Positions 6,376 through 12,939 of a DNA stretch of 18,548 nucleotides are shown here, piece after piece. The notes below the pieces were generated by a model. The model was not told where the DNA came from, did no database searches, and was given only the letters and a program-made list of their open reading frames with translations. The position numbers were made by a program, and so were the translations under genes. This DNA is from DATFPK01 sp035264885 (lineage in GTDB: Bacteria > Actinomycetota > Thermoleophilia > Solirubrobacterales > 70-9): positions 1 to 18,548 of the forward strand of contig DATFPK010000004.1 of the NCBI GenBank assembly GCA_035264885.1. The letters are read 5' to 3'. The stretch's first letter is position 1. The number at the start of each line of letters is the position of its first letter.

Positions 6376-7728
6376 GTGAGCGCGGAGCCCCAGACCGCCG
6401 CCCGGCCGCGTCCCGCCCGGGGCGAGCAGCTCGACCTCGAGATCGACGACCTCGCCTACGGCGGCAAGGGCGTGGCCCGCCGCGACGACGGATATGTCGT
6501 CTTCGTCGCCGGCGCCCTCCCCGGCGACCGGGTCCGCGCCGAGCTGACCAAGTCGAAGCGGAACTACGCCGAGGCCCGGGTCGAGCAGCTCCTCTCCCCT
6601 TCCCCGGACCGGCTCTCGCCCGAGTGCGTCCACGACGGCGAGCCCTGCCCCGGCTGCGCCTGGCAGTCGCTCCCCTATCCCCGGCAGGTAGCGGCCAAGC
6701 AGCGTCAGGTCGACGACGCGCTGCGGCGGATCGGCGGCCTCGACGGCTTCGAGCTCGAGGAGATCGTCCCCGCCGACGACCTCTGGCGCTACCGCAACAA
6801 GCTCGAGTATTCGTTCGGCGAGCGCGAAGACGGCGAAGTGACCCTCGGCTTCCACGCGCGCGGCCGGTGGGATCTGCTCGTGGACGTCGACGACTGCAAG
6901 CTTGCCTCCGAGGCGGGCAACGAGGCCCGCAACGCCGTCCGCGCCTGGGCGCGGGCTGAAGGGCTGCCAGCCTACGACCGCCGCTCCCGTCGCGGCCTCC
7001 TGCGCAACCTCGCCGTTCGCGAGGGGCACCGCAGCGGTGACCTCCAGACCCGCCTCGTCACCAGCGCCGCCCGCTTCCCCCGTCCGCCGGTCGACCTCCA
7101 CACCGTCATCGAGGGCCCCTCGGGGGGCACCGACGGCCCGACCGGGGTGCTCGGGCGCGAGCGCATCAGCGAGGAGCTGGGCGGCCTGCGTTTCGAGATC
7201 TCCCACTCCGCCTTCTTCCAGACCAACACCACCATGGCCGAGCGCCTGTACGGCGTGGCCCGCGACTACGCCTCGTTGCGCGGCACGGAACGCGTCTTCG
7301 ACCTCTACTGCGGGATCGGCACCATCGCGCTCACCTTCGCCCGCGGCGCCGGCGAGGTCTGGGGCCTCGAGATCGTGCCCGACGCGATCGCCGACGCCGA
7401 GCGCAATGCCGAGATCAACGGCGTCACGAACGCCCGCTTCCGCGCCGCCAACGCGCGGACCGGAGTCCGCCCTCTGATCGAGGAGGCCGGGAAGCCCGAC
7501 GTCGTCGTGATCGACCCGCCCCGGGCCGGGCTCTCCCAGAAGATCGTCCGGCGGGTCATCGAGTGCGAGGCGCAGCGGATCGTCTACGTGTCCTGCAATC
7601 CGACCACGCTCGCGCCGAACGCGGCGCAGCTCACGGAGGCCGGATATAGGCTGCGCCGGGTGAGGCCGGTCGACATGTTCCCCCAGACGCCGCACATCGA
7701 ATGCGTCGCCCTGCTCGAGCGTGAGTGA
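6376..7728 (+). CDS. TrmA/RlmD-family RNA (uracil-5-)-methyltransferase
   Basis: A class I SAM-dependent enzyme that methylates C5 of a uridine in rRNA or tRNA; which RNA cannot be told here. The 450-residue protein starts with a TRAM domain (about 17-75, EIDDLAYGGKGVAR). An Fe-S-type cysteine set follows at C84, C91, C94 and C174. The methyltransferase fold carries FFQTNTTMAERL (280-291), SAM motif FDLYCGIGTIAL (308-319), VIDPPRAG (378-385), the catalytic Cys407 in VSCNPTTLA, and the general-base Glu442 in PHIECVALL. All catalytic residues are present. GTG 6376 is the only sensible start before the TRAM domain. The last 8 bp overlap the start of the next gene, so the two are probably co-translated. 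Confidence 0.92.
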   Translation: MSAEPQTAARPRPARGEQLDLEIDDLAYGGKGVARRDDGYVVFVAGALPGDRVRAELTKSKRNYAEARVEQLLSPSPDRLSPECVHDGEPCPGCAWQSLPYPRQVAAKQRQVDDALRRIGGLDGFELEEIVPADDLWRYRNKLEYSFGEREDGEVTLGFHARGRWDLLVDVDDCKLASEAGNEARNAVRAWARAEGLPAYDRRSRRGLLRNLAVREGHRSGDLQTRLVTSAARFPRPPVDLHTVIEGPSGGTDGPTGVLGRERISEELGGLRFEISHSAFFQTNTTMAERLYGVARDYASLRGTERVFDLYCGIGTIALTFARGAGEVWGLEIVPDAIADAERNAEINGVTNARFRAANARTGVRPLIEEAGKPDVVVIDPPRAGLSQKIVRRVIECEAQRIVYVSCNPTTLAPNAAQLTEAGYRLRRVRPVDMFPQTPHIECVALLERE

Positions 7729-8503
7729 CCGCGGCTTCGGCGTCGCCGCAGGTCTCGAACCGGACGTAGCGCGGCCCCTCGCCGAGCGCTGCACCGAGCT
7801 CGGCTATGCCTCGCTCTGGTCGAACGACCACCCCGGCGCGAAGGGACTCGAGACCCTCGCGGAGTTCGCCGCCGCGGCCGGCGGCGTCGACCTCGGCGTC
7901 GGGGTGATCGCGCTCGACCGGCAGAGCCCCGGCGAGATCGCCGGTGACATCGACCGTCTCGGCCTCGACCGCTCACGCCTCTGGCTCGGTGTCGGCGCCG
8001 GCTTCCAGGACAAGCCGCTGACGGCGATGCGCGAGGCGCTTCCCGAGCTGCGCGAGCATCTCGACGGCGTCCGCCTGGTCCTGGCCGCCATGGGCCCGAA
8101 GATGTGCGCACTCGCCGGCGCCGAGTACGACGGGGCCTTCTTCAACTGGATGACACCCGGCTTCGCCCGAGCCGCCCGCGAGAAGGCGGAACAGGGCGCT
8201 CGCCAGGCGGGGCGTGAGCCGCCGGCGGTCTTCGGCTACGTCCGCACCGCCGCGGGGGAGGACGCGCCGCGCCGGCTGGCGAAGGAGGAGTCCTTCTACC
8301 GCGACCTCCACGACGGCTACCGCAACCACTTCGACCGGCTCGGCGAGCCGCAGGGAACCGTCGGCGTCGCGGTGGCGGACCGGACGGCGGCGCAGGCCGC
8401 GCTGGCCGCATACGAGGACGCCCTCGACACCGTCGTCGTCCGGGGCCTGGCCAGCGCCAGCGTCGAGTCGATGGTCGCGGTGGCGGAGGCGGCGGCGCCG
8501 TGA
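7721..8503 (+). CDS. LLM-class flavin-dependent (luciferase-like) oxidoreductase
   Basis: A 260-residue TIM-barrel protein of the bacterial luciferase/F420-dependent oxidoreductase superfamily. Evidence is the N-terminal FGVAAGLEP, the ELGYASLWSNDHPG strand-loop, LDLGVGVIALDR-like spacing (here VDLGVGVIALDRQSP), RLWLGVGAGFQ at about residue 88, and a late barrel segment ending VVVRGLASASVESMV. At 260 residues it is shorter than the usual 300-350 for the family, mostly in the insertion region, so it is a compact member. Cofactor (FMN or F420) and substrate are not determinable. GTG 7721 overlaps the methyltransferase stop by 8 bp, and its own stop overlaps the next start (GTGA), placing it in the middle of a three-gene unit. 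Confidence 0.8.
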   Translation: MSDRGFGVAAGLEPDVARPLAERCTELGYASLWSNDHPGAKGLETLAEFAAAAGGVDLGVGVIALDRQSPGEIAGDIDRLGLDRSRLWLGVGAGFQDKPLTAMREALPELREHLDGVRLVLAAMGPKMCALAGAEYDGAFFNWMTPGFARAAREKAEQGARQAGREPPAVFGYVRTAAGEDAPRRLAKEESFYRDLHDGYRNHFDRLGEPQGTVGVAVADRTAAQAALAAYEDALDTVVVRGLASASVESMVAVAEAAAP

Positions 8504-10011
8504 GCCGTCCGGCCAGCGCCCTCGCTGTGCTCCTCGTCGCTCTCAGCGCCGGGACGTCGGTGGGCCCACCGGGCGCCTCGGCTGGGTCCCCTGGTCAGAA
8601 CATCTTCGCGGCGGCGGCGGCGAAGGGGCCGCTGGGCCACTCAGGCCGCTGGCTGACCGACCGCACCGGCCGGGTCGTGATCCTCCACGGCCTCAACATG
8701 GTCTACAAGCGCCCCCCCTACGCGCCGGACGCGACCGACTTCGGCGCCGACGACGCGCGCTTCCTGCGTCGGTTCGGGTTCAACACGATCCGGCTGGGCG
8801 TCATCTACGCAGGGGTCGAGCCCCAGCCGGGCCGCTACGACGAGCGCTACCTCAACCGGATCGCGCGGACGGAGCGCCAGCTCGCCCGCCGCGGCGTCTT
8901 CACCCAGCTCGACTTCCACCAGGACCTCTACAACGAGAAGTTCGGCGGCGAGGGCTGGCCCGGCTGGGCGGTACTCGACGACGGACAGCCAGCCGACCCG
9001 CTGACGGGCTTCCCCGGCAGCTACATCTCGAGCCCCGGCCTCAACCGCGCCTTCGACAACTTCTGGGAGAACGAGGCGGGCCCGGGCGGCATCGGCGTCC
9101 AGCACCGCTACGCCCGAGCCTGGCGCCGCGTCGCGGCCCGCTTCCACAAGCGCCCGCGGATGATGGGCTACGACCTGATGAACGAGCCGTGGCCCGGCAG
9201 CCAGTGGTCGAGCTGCGCGAATCCCGAAGGATGCCCGGCCTTCGACCAGGGTCCGTTCCGCGCCTTCTACCGCCGGGCCTTCAAAGCGATTCGCCGCGCC
9301 GACAAACGCCACCTGATCTGGTACGAGCCGAACGTCCTCTTCGACTTCGGCGCCGACACCCACCTCGCGTTCTCGCGCCGGCGGCTCGGGTTCAGCTACC
9401 ACGCCTACTGCCTCGGCGCTGCGCTCGGCGGCGGTGAGAACGAGGGCTGCGACACCGAGCTCGAGATGGTCTTCGGCAACGCCGACCAGCACGCGCGCGA
9501 GACCGGATCGGCGCTGCTGCTCTCGGAGTTCGGGGCCACCGCCGACAACGCCGTCAACCGCGACCTCGCGGAGAGGGCCGACCGCCACATGGTCTCCTGG
9601 CAGTACTGGCATTACTGCGGGTGCAAGGACCCGACGACGCAGGCCGAGCTCAACGACCAAGCCCTCGTCTTTGACCCGGCGAGACGGCCACGCGGCAAGA
9701 ACGTCGACCGCGGCAAGCTGCGCGCGCTCGTCCGGCCCTACCCCCAGGCGATCGCCGGCACCCCGGTCCGGTTCGGCTTCGACCCGAACACGGAGAAGTT
9801 CGAGCTCGTCTACTCGACCCGCCGCCCGTCAGGCAGGGGCCGCTTCCGCCGTGGCGTGACCGACGTCTTCGTCCCGCGGCTCCACTACCGCCGGGGCTAC
9901 AGCGCCAGCGTGAAGGGCGGGTCGGTGGCCGTCGGCACCGGCCAGCACCTGATCATCGTCTCGAACCGCGGCGCCCGACGGGTAAGCGTCGTCGTGCGCC
10001 CGCCGCGCTAG
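8500..10011 (+). CDS. Secreted GH5 glycoside hydrolase, endoglycoceramidase-like
   Basis: A 503-residue exported enzyme. Residues 1-30 look like a Sec signal (ALAVLLVALSAGTSV, then GASAG), with no lipobox. The GH5 barrel carries VVILHGLNMVYKRPPY (59-74), FNTIRLGV (94-101), LDFHQDLYNEKFGGEG (137-152), the acid/base Glu229 in GYDLMNEPWPG, FSYHAYC (298-304) and the nucleophile Glu343 in LLSEFGAT. A C-terminal beta domain (about 415-503, VRFGFDPNTEKFELVYSTR) matches the arrangement of endoglycoceramidases, which release the oligosaccharide from glycosphingolipids. The LDFHQD and NEPWPG signatures favour that subfamily over cellulases. Actual substrate is inferred. GTG 8500 overlaps the previous stop (GTGA). 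The end overlaps the minus-strand zinc-ribbon gene at CTAG. Confidence 0.87.
   Translation: MSRPASALAVLLVALSAGTSVGPPGASAGSPGQNIFAAAAAKGPLGHSGRWLTDRTGRVVILHGLNMVYKRPPYAPDATDFGADDARFLRRFGFNTIRLGVIYAGVEPQPGRYDERYLNRIARTERQLARRGVFTQLDFHQDLYNEKFGGEGWPGWAVLDDGQPADPLTGFPGSYISSPGLNRAFDNFWENEAGPGGIGVQHRYARAWRRVAARFHKRPRMMGYDLMNEPWPGSQWSSCANPEGCPAFDQGPFRAFYRRAFKAIRRADKRHLIWYEPNVLFDFGADTHLAFSRRRLGFSYHAYCLGAALGGGENEGCDTELEMVFGNADQHARETGSALLLSEFGATADNAVNRDLAERADRHMVSWQYWHYCGCKDPTTQAELNDQALVFDPARRPRGKNVDRGKLRALVRPYPQAIAGTPVRFGFDPNTEKFELVYSTRRPSGRGRFRRGVTDVFVPRLHYRRGYSASVKGGSVAVGTGQHLIIVSNRGARRVSVVVRPPR
10008..10011. other. Shared palindromic stop CTAG of two convergent genes
   Basis: TAG at 10009-10011 ends the GH5 gene. 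The complement of 10008-10010 is TAG and ends the small zinc-ribbon gene. It is the second instance of this arrangement in the window. Confidence 0.7.
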
Positions 10012-10184
10012 AGCTCCGCCGCCTCGTCCTCGGGCAGCGCCTCGGCCTCGGCGGCACAGGTCGTGCAGAGGATGAGCTGGGATCCCTCCTCCAGCGCCGT
10101 GGCCTTCTCGGCGTCGGTCAGCGTCGCCCCGCAGCTCTGGCAGCGGTCGGGCAGCGACTCGACGGTTCGCTCTTCGAGTTCCAC
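10008..10184 (-). CDS. Small C4 zinc-ribbon protein
   Basis: A 58-residue acidic protein read from GTG 10184. Two CxxC pairs, C15-x2-C18 (DRCQSCGATL) and C40-x2-C43 (LILCTTCAAE), are 21 residues apart, the pattern of a treble-clef or zinc-ribbon knuckle. The C-terminus is rich in Ala and Glu (AAEAEALPEDEAAEL). The function is unknown; such mini zinc ribbons may bind partner proteins or nucleic acid. Coding is supported by the C4 pattern, a frame free of stops from a plausible start, a -10-like TAGATT ending 7 nt upstream, and the tidy stop overlap with the GH5 gene. It lies downstream of, and in the same direction as, the UDG-like gene but is separated from it by hairpins and its own promoter. 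Confidence 0.72.
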   Translation of the reverse strand: MELEERTVESLPDRCQSCGATLTDAEKATALEEGSQLILCTTCAAEAEALPEDEAAEL

Positions 10185-10191
10185 GGCGGGG

Positions 10192-10197
10192 AATCTA
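10192..10197 (-). promoter_or_regulatory. Putative -10 element (TAGATT) for the zinc-ribbon gene
   Basis: Minus-strand TAGATT fits TANNNT and ends 7 nt before GTG 10184, again implying a leaderless mRNA. No Shine-Dalgarno sequence is visible between them. Confidence 0.45.
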
Positions 10198-10223
10198 GTA
10201 CGGCGCGGGACTAGATCACTTGC

Positions 10224-10240
10224 GGCCGGCTTCGCCGGCC
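10224..10240 (-). terminator. Strong GC hairpin in the 95 bp gap after the UDG-like gene
   Basis: GGCCGGC-TTC-GCCGGCC is a perfect 7 bp stem with a 3 nt loop. It lies downstream of the UDG-like gene on the minus strand, so a role in ending or stabilising that transcript is plausible. There is no U-tract, so classical intrinsic termination is not assured. Confidence 0.45.
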
Positions 10241-10254
10241 TGACCTGCTGCTGC

Positions 10255-10270
10255 CGGAGCTAAAGCTCCG
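10255..10270 (-). terminator. Short hairpin just after the UDG-like gene
   Basis: CGGAGC-TAAA-GCTCCG (plus-strand orientation) is a perfect 6 bp stem with a 4 nt loop. It begins 9 bp past the end of the UDG-like gene. With the stronger hairpin at 10224-10240 it makes a tandem pair. No U-tract follows. Confidence 0.4.
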
Positions 10271-10279
10271 AGCACGACA

Positions 10280-10942
10280 TCAATAGGGGGGAAGATCGTC
10301 GTACCAGGCGGACAGCATCCGGAAGGCCCGCCAGAAGCGCTGCTTGGCGCCCTCCTCGTCGAGCGACTCGTCGATGTCGGGCACGTGCAGCGCGTCGATG
10401 CTCGGCGTGAACGCCTGGATCTCCCCCTCGCGCGGCTCGACCGCGCGCGAGAGCGGCAGCTCCAAGCCGTTCAGGACCCTGAGCGCCGGCTCACCCATCA
10501 CGACGACGATCTTCGGCTGGACGATCGCGATCTCCTCGGCGAGGCGCCCGACGCACTGCTCGGCGGCCTGGTCCGGCTCAGCGGTCGGGCACTTGACGCA
10601 GAGCGTTCCGTAGACGACCAGCGGGTCGATGCCGAGCCGCTTGAAGCTCTTCATCAGCGCGTTCCCGGCCCGGCCGTAGAAGGCGACGCCCTCCTCGATC
10701 TCGGCCGCCGTCGGCGCGTGCTTGAGCATGAAGATGTCGGCCTGCGGGTGCCCGGAGCCGAGCACCGGCATCAGCTTTCCGCGGGGGCAGAACTGGCAGT
10801 CCTGCAGCTCGCGGCTCAGCCCGTTGAGCTCGCGGATCGCCCGTTCGAGGTACTTCTCCTTGATCTCGTCATCGGTCGCCGGCATCGCCGCCGACCTCTT
10901 TGACGGGGCGCTCGCCGCTCCTTTCGGCGGCCGCGGCTGCAT
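10280..10942 (-). CDS. Uracil-DNA-glycosylase-superfamily protein with atypical motifs
   Basis: A 220-residue protein with the layout of family 4/5 Fe-S uracil-DNA glycosylases. It has a CxxC near the N-terminus (C49, C52), GxxxGSGHPQADIFML-like strand (61-72), FYGRAGNALMKSFKRLGID (88-106), YGTLCVKCPT (111-120), C130, and VVVMGEPALRVLNG (146-159). The four-cysteine cluster (C49, C52, C118, C130) is kept. The catalytic motifs are not: the GEAPG/GEGPG loop reads LKHAPTAAE (73-81), and the late HPS motif reads FTPSIDALHVPD (178-189). Glycosylase activity is therefore uncertain. The ATG at 10942 overlaps the upstream TGA (TGATG), suggesting termination-reinitiation. A second ATG at 10885, preceded by AGAGGT, would give a 201-residue product nearer the family's usual N-terminus. 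Confidence 0.78.
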   Translation of the reverse strand: MQPRPPKGAASAPSKRSAAMPATDDEIKEKYLERAIRELNGLSRELQDCQFCPRGKLMPVLGSGHPQADIFMLKHAPTAAEIEEGVAFYGRAGNALMKSFKRLGIDPLVVYGTLCVKCPTAEPDQAAEQCVGRLAEEIAIVQPKIVVVMGEPALRVLNGLELPLSRAVEPREGEIQAFTPSIDALHVPDIDESLDEEGAKQRFWRAFRMLSAWYDDLPPY

Positions 10943-12876
10943 CAGCTCTTGCTCGCCGCCCGCCGCCGCCGCTGCCTGCCGCCGCGGACCGGCTTCGCAT
11001 CCGGGACGCTCCGCTTCGGCGCCTTCGGCCGGCCGGTCGTCTGGAGGAACTTGAGCGCCTGGACGTACGCCATGTTCTTCTTCTTGCGGGTGATGTCCGC
11101 GTCCCGCATCGCCTCGAGGAATTCGGCCGGCCCATCGAAGTCGTGGATCCGGACCCGGACGCTGCCGAGCCCCTGGGCGACGTGGCTGTCGGAGCCCGCG
11201 CCGGGGACGATTCGGTACTTGGCGGCGAAGCGCTCGGCCTCGTCGTTGAAGGCGCTGAGGGCGACCCGCGGGTTGAATACCTCGAGGATGTCGATGTCCT
11301 CGACCACCGCCTCGAGGTGCTCGTAGTCGGGGACCGAGTGGAGCCGATCGAAGGGGTGCGGCATGTACACGAGGCCCCCCTGGCGGCGGATCTCGGCGAT
11401 CGTCTCGGCCATCGTCATCCCCCGCTCGATCCGCTCCTCGAGGAACAGGCCGATCACCTCGCCCTGCTCGGCGGTCTTCACCTCCTCAGCGAGGATGACC
11501 TTGATCCCGCCGATCCGCTCCGCCACCTCCCGCGCGGCCAGGGCGCCGCTGATCTCGTCGTGGTCGGTGATCGCGATCGCGCCGAGCCCGCGGTCCTTGG
11601 CGGTCTCGAGCAGCACCTCCACCGGCGTCGCGCAGTCGGGCGAGTGGTCGGTGTGCATGTGGAGGTCGACGTCGATCAGGGGACGCCGCGTGACGCGCCG
11701 GCGCACCGCAGCGTCGCCGGCGGGCTCGTGGCGCCGGGCGACGACCCGCCCGTAGATCCCCTCCAGCTCGTCGGTCACGTCCGCCCAGGTCCGCGCATCA
11801 CCGGCCCGCTCGCGCAGCTCGCGGGACCCGTCCCCGTCCTCGGCGAGCCGGCAGAGCTGACCGGCCAGGGTCTCGGCGTCCCCCGGCTGGAACATCAGCC
11901 CGGCCGCGCCGTCGCCGACCAGCTCGGCGTAGACCGGCAGCCGCGACACCACCGGCACCGCGCCCGACGCGAGTGCCTGGCGGACGACGGACGGGGTCGG
12001 CCGGGGGCCGCCGGAGGCGGCGACGACCACGTCGTGGCGCGCAGCCAACGGCGCCAGCTCGGCCTCGCCGAGCGGCGCCACGTCGATCCGCTCACCCAGG
12101 CGCCGGCTGACCCGCAGCGGCGCCTCCTCCCCCGAGGGAACGGCCACGGTCGCCCGCCAGTCGACCTCGCCCGGCAGGTGCCGAAGCGCCCGCAGGAATA
12201 ACCGCAGTGCCCCGCGCTCCTCGGTGGCCGGGAAGAGGATCCGCAGAGCGCCCTCTGCCTCTCCGTCCCGCGGGCTCGGGTCGGCGCCGGGCGGCACGAG
12301 GTCGTAGGTCCCGGCGAAGTAGCGCTCGAGCAGGTCCCGGGTGGCGATCGACGAGGCCGTCCGCCCGTCCAGGCGGCCGAAGAAGATCTCGACCAGCGGC
12401 CGTGCCACCTGGGTCGAGAGGAGGCGCTCGTGCGGCTCGTGAAACGTGCCGACGTTGAGCGACAACGAGTGGCGGAGCGCCGCCGAGGAAACGCTCGGGG
12501 CGAACGGCTCGTGCACGTGGACGACGTCGAAGGGAACAGCCCGCAGCAGCGACTCCAACGCCTTGCTGACATCGACCGGGACGGGGGCTATTCGCGGGCG
12601 CGGGCCGCGTGGCAGCGGCACCCCGCCGCCGACCGCCACGAAGCCGGGCGAGCGGCGCGACCCGAACACCGCCCTGGGGTCGCTGCCGGCGGCGCGGATC
12701 GCGTCACGACCGGCCCGGACGGCACGGCGGTCATCGGACGGCGCGGCCACCACTACTCGGTGTCCCCGGGCCGCGAGCTCGCCCGATACGCGCCGGACGA
12801 AGTCGTTGACCTCGTGGCGCGCGCCCCACGGGTACGGGGTGACCTGGAGAATCGAGAGCCGGCCGGGCTCGGGCAC
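10942..12876 (-). CDS. Fusion of PimA-like GT4 glycosyltransferase and PHP phosphoesterase
   Basis: A 644-residue two-domain protein. Residues 1-380 resemble GT4 enzymes, above all PimA, the phosphatidylinositol mannosyltransferase: ILQVTPYPWGARHEVNDF (9-26), DVVHVHEPFAPSVSSAAL (117-134), GTFHEP (143-148), and ASGAVPVVSRLPVYAEL (303-319). The GT4 EX7E motif reads R292-x7-Q300, and the usual GR..KG donor site reads PATEERG (216-222), so donor binding or catalysis may be altered. Residues 400-600 are a PHP domain with all metal motifs: DLHMHTDHS (404-412), ITDHDE (436-441), EE (464-465), MPHPFD (505-510) and GSDSH (561-565). A basic tail (about 617-644) ends it. GTG 12876 has TATGCT ending 6 nt upstream. 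The next gene starts inside its stop (TGATG). Confidence 0.85.
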   Translation of the reverse strand: MPEPGRLSILQVTPYPWGARHEVNDFVRRVSGELAARGHRVVVAAPSDDRRAVRAGRDAIRAAGSDPRAVFGSRRSPGFVAVGGGVPLPRGPRPRIAPVPVDVSKALESLLRAVPFDVVHVHEPFAPSVSSAALRHSLSLNVGTFHEPHERLLSTQVARPLVEIFFGRLDGRTASSIATRDLLERYFAGTYDLVPPGADPSPRDGEAEGALRILFPATEERGALRLFLRALRHLPGEVDWRATVAVPSGEEAPLRVSRRLGERIDVAPLGEAELAPLAARHDVVVAASGGPRPTPSVVRQALASGAVPVVSRLPVYAELVGDGAAGLMFQPGDAETLAGQLCRLAEDGDGSRELRERAGDARTWADVTDELEGIYGRVVARRHEPAGDAAVRRRVTRRPLIDVDLHMHTDHSPDCATPVEVLLETAKDRGLGAIAITDHDEISGALAAREVAERIGGIKVILAEEVKTAEQGEVIGLFLEERIERGMTMAETIAEIRRQGGLVYMPHPFDRLHSVPDYEHLEAVVEDIDILEVFNPRVALSAFNDEAERFAAKYRIVPGAGSDSHVAQGLGSVRVRIHDFDGPAEFLEAMRDADITRKKKNMAYVQALKFLQTTGRPKAPKRSVPDAKPVRGGRQRRRRAASKS

Positions 12877-12882
12877 GGGGCC

Positions 12883-12888
12883 AGCATA
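12883..12888 (-). promoter_or_regulatory. Putative -10 element (TATGCT) for the GT4-PHP gene
   Basis: Minus-strand TATGCT matches the consensus at four positions, including TAT and the final T. It ends 6 nt before GTG 12876. It starts right at the foot of the hairpin that follows the inositol-phosphate synthase gene, so the fusion gene can be transcribed independently. Confidence 0.45.
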
Positions 12889-12916
12889 GGAGAGCCCGCC
12901 GGGTGGCGGGCCCTCC
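12889..12916 (-). terminator. Hairpin between the inositol-phosphate synthase and GT4-PHP genes
   Basis: In plus-strand orientation a GCCCGCC / GGCGGGC stem (12894-12900 with 12905-12911, loop GGGT) is extended after one mismatch by GGAG/CTCC. This gives 11 pairs in total. It lies 24 bp past the synthase stop and is a likely transcript end or RNA stabiliser. No U-tract follows; the -10 element of the next gene begins there instead. Confidence 0.55.
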
Positions 12917-12939
12917 GGAAGCCGATGGGGACCGGTGCC

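Noticed and set aside
6235..7794. 519-codon minus-strand open frame opposite the RNA methyltransferase gene
   Set aside because: Shadow composition with no motifs. The plus strand has complete TRAM and methyltransferase signatures.
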